Below the pieces are notes generated by a model that saw only the letters and a program-made list of their open reading frames with translations, searched no databases and was not told the DNA's origin. A stretch of DNA of 64,000 nt from Dendrocalamus latiflorus (Eukaryota > Streptophyta > Magnoliopsida > Poales > Poaceae): contig CM029666.1 of assembly GCA_017311315.1 (NCBI GenBank), positions 32,250,749-32,314,748 of the forward strand, read 5' to 3'. A program made the translations under genes and the position numbers. Every line of letters begins with the position of its first letter. Positions within the stretch are counted from its first letter, which is position 1. Below, piece by piece: positions 47,077 to 57,590 of this stretch.

Positions 47077-48223
47077 CTTGATTCATCTCTCTAGCATGTA
47101 TTGTTCTTGTTTTGCTCATGCCTTGCCTTGTATATTCATGATCATGCACAAAGTTGTTTGATTGTGCTTATGTGAGCATTGAATTTTTATTGCCTATCTC
47201 TCACCTTGGATTATAACATTCTTAATTTTAATGTGTCTTGGAAGTGGATTTACATGTCATTCTTCACTAACCCCAGTTCCAAGACACAAACGATTTCTTT
47301 TCTGGAGATATAGGCTTTACATAACAAAGAGAAGACCAATGTGCAATATTGCAATTGGGTACTAGCAGAGCGGTCAGACCTCTTGGTTCTGGAAACTTCT
47401 AGGTCTTCTGCTTCATCACTCCAGTATCTAGTGATGGCTATCAATCCTAGGATGAAACTTGGCTCAGTTTCTACTCCTTCGACTATATCTCATCGCCAAG
47501 CAGTGCGATGTAGGTTTTGTATCCTGTGCTTTACCTTTGCCTTTGATTGATGCTTTGCATATCATTCGGGGCTTTTGTAGTTCGAGAGTTGGTTAGGCTA
47601 AGGATAGGATCACCACTTGCACGAGTCTCTCTTAGGTATATTTTGGGTTTTCTACGTTGTGCTTTTCTCCAGTCTAGGTCGAGCTTGCTTCTTCAATCAC
47701 AAGATTCAGTACTAAAGATTTATAGTATTTTAGATTCGCTCCTTAGCTGTGAGTCATCCCTTCCTAGATACCATGTGGAGTATAGAACCTAACTCTCTCT
47801 TCTTTTAGCAATTCTAGCCATTCTTTGTAAGGAGAGAGTTTGGGGACTGACTTTTGCAAGTTTGGATCTCTGTGAGCTATTCTTCCTTTGCAAGTGCTTT
47901 TAGTTATTTTATCTTGCAGCTTGTTCTTAGGGGAAGCTCGATCCTTCTTGTTTGTCAAGTGATATCTTGCAATTTGTTTCTTCTTGTAGTTAGGAAGTTT
48001 TATTTTCTTGCTTCCTTTTGCATCATGCATCCATGGTATTACATTGTGAGATATGCATTTAGATATGAACTTTGACTATTACTTAATTGTGATGTAATTC
48101 TAATTTGAAATTGCTCTTTGTCATGTTATGCATACTTAGCTAGCTTTGTCACGCTTTTGTATGTATGATTACATCTTTATCATGCTAGCTTAATTTGTAA
48201 ACTTGCACTAAAATTCACAGGTG
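45541..48223. other. Internal non-coding region of the outer element, left of element 2
   Basis: T-rich sequence with many short TTGCATG/CATGTT motifs and a long (AT)n run at 46998-47073. Small open frames only; no domain recognised. It continues at 60886 beyond element 2. Confidence 0.6.
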
Positions 48224-48228
48224 GTATC

Positions 48229-48473
48229 TGTTGTGGTTACAGACCAAACAGAGAGAGAGAGATGGTAGTGGAGAGTGAGAGAGATGAGTAATGGCCTAGG
48301 TCCCCCCATTACCTGTATTCCATATATATATACATGGGGAGTGCTTTTACAATTATACCCTTACATCTGAGTATCCCCTTCAGGGGCACTTATGTCCTTA
48401 CACATGGCCTATTCTGGGCCTTACAATCTTCTACCAGGCCTACTGGGATTAGGTGGGGGCCACCCCTACAACA
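48229..48473 (-). repeat. 3' LTR of element 2 (in the gag sense)
   Basis: TGTTGTGGTTACAG to CCCCTACAACA on the plus strand, 245 bp. It contains a TATATATATAC stretch. Confidence 0.95.
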
Positions 48474-48644
48474 GGAGCCTCTCATGGTAAAGGGCTTCAC
48501 AGGGCCGAAGCCATGTTGCTGAGTCCTTTGGCCCCCTCCGTCCCTGCGGCCTGTGAATCTCTCCGAACTTGCGGAGCTTCGATGTGCAGTGTGTCCCGGG
48601 GCTGAGGCCGTAGCCGAAGCCGATGGCCGGATTGCGACCGAAGT

Positions 48645-49185
48645 AGACGCACACGCTCCGTCCCCTACCCTTCGAACGGGTGGCAGCGGAGCTGACGCCT
48701 AGCCGAAGTAGACGCGCGCGCTCCGTCCCCTACCCTTCGAACGTGTGGCAGCGGAGCTGGCGCCTAGCCGAAGTAGACGCGCGCGCGCTCCGTCCCCTAT
48801 CCTTCGAACGGGTGGCAGTGGAGCTGGCGCCTAGCCGAAGCAGACGCTCGCGCTCCGTCTCCTACCCTTCGAACGGGTGGCAGCGGAGCTGGCGCCTAGC
48901 CGAAGTAGACACATGCGCGCTCCGTCCCCTACCCTTCGAACGGGTGGCAGCGGAGCCGATGCCTAGCCGAAGTAGACGCGCGCGCTCCGTCCCCTACCCT
49001 TCGAACGAGTGGTAGCGGAGCTGGCGCCTAGCCGAAGTAGACGCGCGCTGCGTCCCCTACCCTTCGAACGGGTGGCAGCGGAGCTGGCGCCTAGCCGAAG
49101 TAGACGCGCGCTGCGTCCCCTACCCTTCGAACGGGTGGCAGCGGAGCTGGCGCCTAGCCGAAGTAGATGCGCGCGCTCTGCCCAG
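48645..49185. repeat. Tandem array B of element 2 (about 66-bp units)
   Basis: About eight copies carrying GAAGTAGACGCGCG, CTCCGTCCCCTACCCTTCGA and GTGGCAGCGGAGCTGGCGCC. It is the reverse complement of array B in element 1, so it has the same polarity relative to gag, but here it lies between the LTR and the antisense gene promoter. Confidence 0.9.
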
Positions 49186-49641
49186 GTCAGACTTGGCTCC
49201 GAGGTCGGTATTGGGGACCAAGTCGGGGTCGCGGCTGACGCTGTAATGAGAATGGGCCTTGCGCCGCTGATGTCGCTGCACTTTGGGACGATTGTGCCCC
49301 GCGGTTGGGTAGTGCGCTTTTAATGGCGGCTGGAATTGTGCCGACGCCTGGCCTGTCAGAGGGAAGGCTGTCGCGTCTCGCAGTCTGCCCTCCGTGGGTG
49401 GGGTACGCGGCGGTTTATGCCTGGTGCGTCGTGGGATGTGAGCGGTTACGTGAGGGCGGCCGTTCACCTCTTCCCTAGGCAGGCGGGACGCGTGTCGATC
49501 ACGCGCTGGCGTTGTGCGCTGCTTGGCCACCTACCGGGCACGCTCCTCCAGATGCCGGCGGTTCTTTCCATTCGTGTGTAGTCGAACCGCTGGGAGTTTT
49601 TAATCTGGCTACGCTTCTGGTCGCAGAGGGGGCAAACGGGC

Positions 49642-49649
49642 TTTATAAA
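49642..49649 (+). promoter_or_regulatory. TATA-like box of the antisense gene, element 2
   Basis: TTTATAAA about 95 bp before the ATG at 49743, the counterpart of 10203-10210 in element 1. Confidence 0.5.
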
Positions 49650-49742
49650 GCGCCATGGCTGTGGTGGGGGCACTCTGTCTCGCCTGTCGCCTAGCTCTGC
49701 TTATTTCGCGTTGATAACCCTTCTGCCCTAATCTTGAGAACA

Positions 49743-52690
49743 ATGGCCGGTAATGACGGTGCCTCCCGCCAGCCTGGCGGCGGCTCCCCGTCTAGCCGGG
49801 ACGAGTTGTCCTTCCCTTCCGAAGATTACGAGCTGGTGCTGCAGGGGCGTTCGCATGGCGACAAGCGGTGGGACGCCATGGAACACTCGGGGGGTCACTG
49901 CTCCCGTGTGCTGGGGAGGAGCCGCGCGACTGAAGAGATGCTGCAGCGGCTTGTACGGGAAGGGAAGATCGAGGAGCGCGATGGGGCTCGCCTACCCCGC
50001 CGTGACGAGACGGAGCCGAAGCCCCAGGAAACGGAGGCGATCGTTTTCGTCGCGTTCTTTGACGCCGGCCTTCGAATGCCCTCAACGACGTTTGTGGGCG
50101 AAGTTCTTCGGACCTATGGGTGGGAGCTGGCGCAGATGACGCCCAACACCATAATCCGCCTAGCTGTCTTCACATGGGCTACGCGGACGGAAGGCCGACA
50201 TCCTAGCGCGAGCCTGTTCGCCATCCTGCACGACGCGCGCTGCCGACCTAAGAAGGTTGAGGGGGCTGTATCCAACTTTGGCTGTGTGGATTTCGTGCTA
50301 CGAGCGTCCTGCACGACGCTGTTCCCTGCGCCGACCAATCTGGAGAGGTGGGAATCCGGCTGGACGCGGCGATGGTTTTATTACGTCGTGACTAGCACGA
50401 GTGGCCTGCTAGCCGAGGTGGGCCGATCTCGTTCAACGGCTCACCAAGCGTGCAGCCGGAGGCCGATGACGCCCGGAGGCTATGGAGGCTTGCTGGTGTT
50501 GCACGCCGGCTGAGTATGCGTGACTTGGCGGAAGAATTTACAATGTACGGGGTGGCGCCACTCTCCGCCCGGTGGAGGTATGGGCGACGCGGCGACGACC
50601 GAGAGGACGGGGTGCGCCCGTCATTGTCCTGCCTGCTTCCGCCCTCCGCTCCTTGTAAGTTGTTTAGCGTGCAGTAGGCACTTCTTGACGTATCCGCACT
50701 TCTCACATGATCGCCCTACCGTCTTTTGTGCAGTGGCCCGGCTAGAAGATGCGGAGCGCGCGGCTGAGGTGTTCCTTGGCCCATACACACTCGAGGAGCA
50801 CAAGCTACGCGAGGCCGCAACCCAAACGGCGAAGCAGGGGCGGGTGAACCGCACATGCGAGATTTTGGGATTGCTGTGCCGGAACGCCCAATACCAGCGG
50901 AGACTCCTGCGGGGACTCCGGGCCATCATGGCGGTGGCGGCCGTGCAGACGCCTCGTCTTCTCGGCGCTGGGCTCGCTCTGAGGCTGCCGTACCCAGCCT
51001 GCCAGCCACCCCGGCAGCTGGCGCCGCTGGGGCAGGACGCTCGACCGATGACGCGCCCGGCCGGACCAGTTCGGCGGGGCGCGCCGCCTCGATTCCCCGT
51101 GCCGCACTATCCGCGGATGCTGCTGAGCGTACGGGCACGGCCTTCACTAGGCCAGAGCCCGCCAGCCCGGAAAGGGACGTCACGCCTAGCGAGAGGGCCG
51201 CGGCCGATGGTGCTGCTGCTACCAGGGACACGTCCGACGCGGCGGAGACCGAAGGTGCGGTAGGAGCTGCGGCCGCTAATGTCACGGAGGAATCGCCCTC
51301 GGTTCCTCAGCCGAAACGTCCGCGGATGCAGTCTCCCCTGCCTCCGAAGGGTCGCTACAACGTTGCGGGCCCCATGCTTGGCATTGTGGCGCCCGATGCT
51401 GCCGAGGGGGCCTTCCAGCCGACCACCGAGGCGCCCACGCCCCGATCGGTGGCCAAACAGACACCACCTCCTATTGCGGCGAGGGGTGCAGAAGGTAAGC
51501 ATGGCTCCTTCTCTCCGCTCGACTTCGCGAAACTCTCTCCGATCTGCTCGCTCATTCCGTCGGCATCAGGCGAGACGAGGTCTCCCGGGCGTGGTGAAGG
51601 ATCGAGCAACGGGGGTGTGCGCGAAGTCCAAAACCTTGTGCAGGGTGTCGCGCCGGCATCTGACGCTGTCGAAGCGGCCGAAGCCTCCACAGCCCTCGAC
51701 GCGGTGGGGCCAGAACTCGTCTTGTCTGACTACCTCCCGCGTCTGGAGATACTCCGTGCTCTCACCATGGCCGCAGAATGCGCCAGCGGCAGCCTTGACC
51801 GGCGGATGCTGTCGTCGTGCGAGGGAGACCACCTAGCGCTGGCGCTGCGGGCCTCGGAAATAAGGGTGAGTACGTGTGCCGCGAGTTTTGTATGGTGCTC
51901 CCGGGCACCTGGTGACTTTCAGTGCTGTTTTCAGACGCTTGTCATCAGCGACGCGCTAGACGAGGCCCGTATCCGGGAGCGGAGGGCCCTAGAAGCCAGC
52001 CTTCGTGAAGCGGATGACACTCACGCGACAAAGGACGAAGAGCTCCGCGCGCTGGAGGGTGCCTTGTCATCCATACAAGTCGAGGCCGAGGAAGTCAAGC
52101 GCGCCGCGGCAGAGGAACGCGCCTCCTTCCTGCGGCAGATTGCCGCCTTGGAGGAGGAGAAGACCCAGCTGGCCGAGACTCTTGCAGGGAAGACCCGCGC
52201 CTTGGACGATGCGTCCACGTCGGACTGGGGGGCAATGGAGTCTCTGAACCGGGCCCTCCGCGATCTGTGCGTTGACGTGCCCGACACCACTCACGGGCCG
52301 GAGGACCTGATGGAGACGCTTGGGCTGATCGAGGAGGGGGCGGGCGTCGCGCTCCGTAGCGCCAAGACTTTCGGGGAGCACTGCGGCTATCTTGGCGCGT
52401 CCCTTGCCCTCGGCATGCTTCACACCCGTGGGTGTAGGCACATGCAGGAGCTGGCGAACCCTCACCTGGATCTTCCTGGCCGGCCGGAGGCACTGCCGGA
52501 CGCTATTCGCTCCATCGAGCCTGGCCTCCGGAACTTCCACCGGCGGATCTGGGGTCATGTCGGGGAGGATGCGGCGAGGGTTGCAGTACAGCAAACGCTG
52601 CGCGGGGGAGGGGACTTCCTCCGTTGGCTCGAAGGAGTTTCCCGAGGCCATGGCAGCGGCACGGGCCCCTCGGCACCGCACGAAGGCTGA
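49743..52690 (+). pseudogene. Antisense four-exon gene (aORF) of element 2, Transposase_28-type domain
   Basis: Exons 49743-50654, 50734-51494, 51570-51865 and 51935-52690; introns of 79, 75 and 69 bp, all GT-AG. Exon 1 has EAIVFVAFFDAGLRMP, FGCVDFVLRASC and MRDLAEEFTMYGVAP (Transposase_28-type domain). Exon 2 has LEDAERAAEVFLGPYTLEEH, then an Ala/Pro/Thr-rich linker with a basic PQPKRPRMQSP patch that could act in nuclear import. Exon 4 starts TLVISDALDEAR, has a long coiled coil (about 51950-52250) and a conserved C-terminal block (HTRGCRHMQELANPHLDLPG). There are frameshifts near 50410-50430 and 50865. Exon 4 itself is open. It runs convergently with integrase, array A lying between the two. 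The biochemical role is unknown. Confidence 0.8.
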
Positions 52691-52844
52691 GGTGTTGATC
52701 ATATCAGGCGGAGGAGGGGGGTGGGGGGTTCGCACTTGCGCGCCCATACGTGTAATCATTTGACCTCATATTTTTTCAATGGGATGATGCATCATTTATT
52801 CTTACTGTTGTAAGCTGTGTTTTGGGCCGACGACGCCTTATTTA

Positions 52845-55065
52845 TAGTCCGTAGACTGTCGTGTGCGGAGGCGAACCTCGACGCTACGTCTTATTTAGAG
52901 TCCGTAGACTGGCGCGTGCGGAGTCGGTCCTCAACGCTACGACTTAATTTATAGTCCGCGGACTCTCGCGTGCGGAGGCGGACCTCGACGCTACGTCTTA
53001 TTTAGAGTCCGTAGACTGGCGCGTGCGGAGGCGGACCTCGACGCTACGACTTCATTTATAGTCCGTGGACTCTCGCGTGCGGAGGCGGACCTCGACGCTA
53101 CGTCTTTATTTAAAGTCCGTAGACTGGTGCGTGCGGAGGCGGACCTCGACGCTACGACTTCATTTAAAGTCCGTAGACTGGTGCGTGCGGAGGCGGACCT
53201 CGACGCTACGACTTCATTTAAAGTCCGTAGACTGGTGCGTGCGGAGGCGGACCTCGACGCTACGACTTCATTTAAAGTCCGTAGACTGGTGCGTGCGGAG
53301 GCGGACCTCGACGCTACGACTTCATTTAAAGTCCGTAGACTGGTGCGTGCGGAGGCGGACCTCGACGCTACGACTTCATTTATAGTCCGTGGACTCTCGC
53401 GTGCGGAGGCAGACCTCGACGCTACGTCTTATTTAGAGTCCGTAGACTAGCATGTGCGGAGGCGGACCTCGACGCTACGACTTCATTTATAGTCCGTGGA
53501 CTCTCGCGTGCGGAGGCGGACCTCGACGCTACGTCTTATTTAAAGTCCGTAGACTGGTGCGTGCAGAGGTGGACCTCGACGCTACGACTTTATTTAAAGT
53601 CCGTAAACTGGTGCGTGCGGAGGCGGACCTCGACGCTACGACTTCATTTAAAGTCCGTAGACTGGTGCGTGCAGAGGCGGACCTCGACGCTTCGACTTCA
53701 TTTAAAGTCCGTAGACTGGTGCGTGCGGATGCGGACCTCGACGCTACGACTTCATTTATAGTCCGTGGACTCTCGCGTGCGGAGGCGGACCTCGACGCTA
53801 CGTCTTATTTAGAGTCCGTAGACTGGCGCGTGCGGAGGCGGACCTCGACGCTACGACTTCATTTATAGTCTGTGGACTCTCGGGTGCGGAGGCGGACCTC
53901 GACGCTACGACTTCATTTAAAGTCCGTAGACTGGTGCGTGCGGAGGCGGACCTCGACGCTACGACTTCATTTAAAGTCCGTAGACTGGTGCGTGCGGAGG
54001 CGGACCTCGACGCTACGACTTCATTTAAAGTCCGTAGACTGGTGCGTGCGGAGGCGGACCTCGACGCTACGACTTCATTTATAGTCTGTGGACTCTCGCG
54101 TGTGGAGGCGGACCTCGACGCTACGTCTTATTTAGAGTCCGTAGACTGGCGCGTGCGGAGGCGGACCTCGACGCTACGACTTCATTTATAGTCCGTGGAC
54201 TCTCGCGTGCGGAGGCGGACCTCGACGCTACGTCTTATTTAAAGTCCGTAGACTGGTGCGTGCAGAGGTGGACCTCGACGCTACGACTTTATTTAAAGTC
54301 CGTAGACTGGTGCGTGCGGAGGCGGACCTCGACGCTACGACTTCATTTAAAGTCCGTAGACTGGTGCGTGCGGAGGCGGACCTCGACGCTACGACTTCAT
54401 TTAAAGTCCGTAGACTGGTGCGTGCGGATGCGGACCTCGACGCTACGACTTCATTTATAGTCCGTGGACTCTCGCGTGCGGAGGCGGACCTCGACGCTAC
54501 GTCTTATTTAGAGTCCGTAGACTGGCGCGTGCGGAGGCGGACCTCGACGCTACGACTTCATTTATAGTCTGTGGACTCTCGGGTGCGGAGGCGGACCTCG
54601 ACGCTACGACTTCATTTAAAGTCCGTAGACTGGTGCGTGCGGAGGCGGACCTCGACGCTACGACTTCATTTAAAGTCCGTAGACTGGTGCGTGCGGAGGC
54701 GGACCTCGACGCTACGACTTCATTTAAAGTCCGTAGACTGGTGCGTGCGGAGGCGGACCTCGACGCTACGACTTCATTTAAAGTCCGTAGACTGGTGCGT
54801 GCGGAGGCGGACCTCGACGCTACGACTTCATTTATAGTCCGTGGACTCTCGCGTGCGGAGGCGGACCTCGACACTACGTCTTATTTAAAGTCCGTAGACT
54901 GGTGCGTGCGGAGGCGGACCTCGACGCTACGACTTTATTTAAAGTCCGTAGACTGGTGCGTGCGGAGGCGGACCTCGACGCTACGACTTTATTTAAAGTC
55001 CGTAGACTGGTGCGTGCGGAGGCGGACCTCGACGCTACGACTTTATTTAAAGTCCGTAGACTGGC
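52845..55065. repeat. Tandem array A of element 2 (54-bp units, about 41 copies)
   Basis: Units contain GTCCGTAGACTGG, GTGCGTGCGGAGGCGGACC, TCGACGCTACGACTTCATTT and A/T-rich joins in a few alternating variants (ATTTATAG, ATTTAAAG, ATTTAGAG). Variant markers (GCAGAGGTGG at 53563 and 54262, GCGGATGCGG at 53725 and 54424, GTCTGTGG at 53868 and 54567) recur at 699 bp, showing a recent duplication of about 13 units. 54 is divisible by three, so all frames stay open and produce repetitive false ORFs. Confidence 0.95.
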
Positions 55066-55134
55066 GTACCTGCGCGCGGGGGTGATCCCTGACACATTGC
55101 GGCCGGACAATGTTATTTGTGGAAAGCAGCGAGC

Positions 55135-55140
55135 TTTATT
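55135..55140 (-). promoter_or_regulatory. Candidate polyadenylation signal after integrase, element 2
   Basis: AATAAA on the minus strand 70 bp after the integrase stop and just before array A. Its context matches 4908-4913 in element 1. Confidence 0.4.
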
Positions 55141-55209
55141 GAACTCCCGTTTGCGCGGGCAAGCATCGTACAAGGGGGGGCCGATGCCATTATAATGTTC
55201 ATCCTGCTT

Positions 55210-56334
55210 CTAGGCGTAATATCGCCGCAACTTGTCCGTGTTCCATGTGTGGCGGAGAGTTTGTCCTTCGAGTGTGGCGAGGCGGTACGCTCCCTTCTGC
55301 AGTGCTTTAGCCACAATGTACGGACCTTCCCACTTGGACTCCAGCTTGCCAACGGTCTCCGCGTGGAGTGCCATTCGGAGGACAAGATCCCCGGCCTTGA
55401 ACCTTCGCGGATATACGGACCGGTCTCGAGTATGCACTGTCTGCCGTGCGTACTTGTCGACAGGTTGGGCTGCGCTCGCTCGCGCCCCGTCGAGGAGGTC
55501 CAAGGACACGCGACGCTCTTCGTCGGGCGCTTGGACGAGGACCCTTCGCGGTCCAGCCCTGATTTCTTCAGGCGTCACCGCTTCATCACCAAAGAGAAGC
55601 CTGAAGGGCGTGAACCCCGTCGGGCGTGTTACCGTTGTGCGAAGGGACCAGAGGACGCTGTGAAGCTCGCTCGGCCTCCTGCCCTTTGGCAGCCCGACTA
55701 GGCGATTTTTGATGGCGATAGAGATGGCACCGTTTGCCCTTTCGACCGCTCCGTTGGACTGGGGGTGCCCAACCGAGGCGAACCGAATCGTGATGCCCAT
55801 GTCTCCACATAATTCCTTGAACGGGGCAGCATCAAACTGCAGCCCGTTATCGACGGTGAGTTCCCTGGGCACGCCGAAGCGACATATGATGTTCTGCCAG
55901 AGGAAGCGCTGCATGGCCGCCGAGGTTATCTTGGCTAGGGCTACCGCCTCCGGCCATCTGGAAAAATATTCCAGCGCGACCACCACGAACCGCAGGTCCC
56001 CTGGGGCTCGGGGGAGCGGTCCCACTATGTCGACACCCCAGCGTGCCAACGGCCACACCGGGGGAATAGGGTTGAGGTTCGTCGGGGGCCTGCGGATGAT
56101 GCGCCCCATCCACTGGCACCCCTGGCACCGACGCACGAGGTCCTGGGCGTCAGTGATGGCAGTCGGCCAGTAAAAGCCCTGCCTAAACGCCTTGCCGACC
56201 AACGACCTCGGCGCGAGGTGAGACCCGCATGCTCCCTCGTAGATATCCGTGAGGAGCTTCTTCCCTTCTTCGCGGGAGAGGCAGCGCAGGAGCGGTGCAC
56301 AGACTCCCTGCTTGTAGAGTGTCCCTTCAAACAC
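55210..56334 (-). pseudogene. Integrase of element 2
   Basis: 374 codons open after an in-frame TAG at 56335-56337, so this is the C-terminal part of the pol polyprotein. It contains an HHCC-like zinc-binding region (GSH at about residue 38 and C70-x2-C73). The catalytic D,D(35)E triad is present: D102 in WGVDIVGPLP, D162 in TVDNGLQF and E198 in SNGAVERANG. The C-terminus has GDLVLRM and WEGPYIV motifs and ends YYA without a chromodomain. Its role is insertion of the cDNA into chromosomes. This domain looks intact, but the stops upstream disable the polyprotein. Confidence 0.9.
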
Positions 56335-56730
56335 CTAGAAGGATCTGGCACGGTGTTGCAGACGTCGGAGCTCGGCGTGGTCCTCTGGCTCAGCGATGCC
56401 CTGCAGGAAATTGAAGATGGGCTCTCGCCAGTCGCCCTGCTGGACGACATGGTGAACGAGGGCCGCGTCGCGGTTGTCTTGCGCGATGGCCGCCTGCGGC
56501 AATACTTCGTAAAATGCCCCGTCAGGAGGTGGCAGCTGCTGGCTGGCCGCCTTCGCGAGAGCGTCGGCCTGCTCGTTTTCCGCGCGAGGGATGGCCTTGA
56601 CTGTGACGCCCAAGAAATGCCTTTCCCTTGCTCTTACGGCGGCGAGGTATTTAGCCAGCTCAGGATCCTTGGCTTGATATGACTTGTCTACGTGGCCGGC
56701 CACCAAACGTGAATCCGTGCGGACGAGCAC
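56335..56730 (-). pseudogene. RNase H C-terminal part and linker of element 2
   Basis: 131 codons in the same frame as the integrase, between TGA 56731-56733 and TAG 56335-56337. Begins VRTDSRLVAGHV, where D is the third RNase H acidic residue, followed by KAIPRAENEQADALAKAA, the typical end of the RNase H domain. The rest links to integrase. Confidence 0.85.
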
Positions 56731-57590
56731 TCACCGCGCACCGATTGCCTTGAGTTTGGTCACGCCGAAGAGTAGCGCTTCATACTCAGCCGTGTTGTTG
56801 GTGGCCGGAAACGCGAGGCGCGCCAAGTACAATAAGCGCTGCCCCTCGGGTGTGACAATTACTGTGCCTACACCCGCGCCCGCGACGCTGTAAGCCACAT
56901 CTATGGTAAGAGTCCAGACCGGGTCGTCGTGCTTGTGAGCGGGCTGAGCTGGCGGAGTCCATTCTGCGAGGAAGTCGGCGAGGACTTGAGATTTGATTGC
57001 CGTCCGCGAGGCGTATGTTAGGGAGAACGGGGCGAGCTCTGCAGCCCACTTGCCGATGCGCCCCGTAGACTCCTTGTTGTGTAACATCTCCGCCAGGGGA
57101 AATGAGGAAGGCACTGTGATCGGGTGGGCCAAAAAATAATGCCGAAGCTTCCTGGAGGCCATGACCAACGCGTAAGCTAGCTTTTCAAGCTCCGTATATC
57201 TTGTCTTGGTGCCTTGGAGGGCTTCGGAGACAAAGTACACGGGCCGCTGTGCGGCGCCTTCCTCTAAGACGAGGACGGCACTGACCGCCGTGACCGACGC
57301 GGCCAGATAGAGCAAGAGGGGAGCCTCTGGTGCTGGGGCGACCAGAGTAGGGAGGCTCGCCAGGTGTTTCTTGAGCTCGTTGAAGGCCTCCGCGCAGTCG
57401 CTATCCCACCAAAATCCGTCGCACCCGCGGAGTGTCTTGAAGAACGGCAGACCCCGCTCCGCCGCCCTAGACAGGAAGCGGCTTAAGGCCGCCATGCGGC
57501 CTGCCAGCCTCTGGACCTCCCTCGTCGTCTTGGGTGGCTCCATGCCCAGGATGGCCTCGACCTTGTCGGGATTCGCCTTGGATGCCTCGG
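56731..57590 (-). pseudogene. Reverse transcriptase thumb/connection and RNase H of element 2
   Basis: After a frameshift near 57585 the frame reads NPDKVEAILGMEPPKT, then GRMAALSRFLSRAAERGLPF and PVYFVSEALQGTKTRYTELE, the gypsy RT connection region. The RNase H follows, with TIDVAYSVAGAGVG (first Asp) and NNTAEYEALLFGV (Glu). It is cut by TGA 56731-56733 just before the third catalytic Asp. Confidence 0.88.

Noticed and set aside
49734..52690. Reading the antisense gene as a separate DNA transposon inserted in element 2
   Set aside because: It occupies the same place in element 1, has no terminal repeats or target duplication, and fits the known antisense ORF of Tat-lineage elements.
52900..55085. 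Many 60-150 codon open frames with repeating RRTSTLRLHLKSVD- or MRAEADLDATT-like peptides
   Set aside because: They arise from a 54-bp unit divisible by three; all six frames stay open and there is no independent coding evidence.
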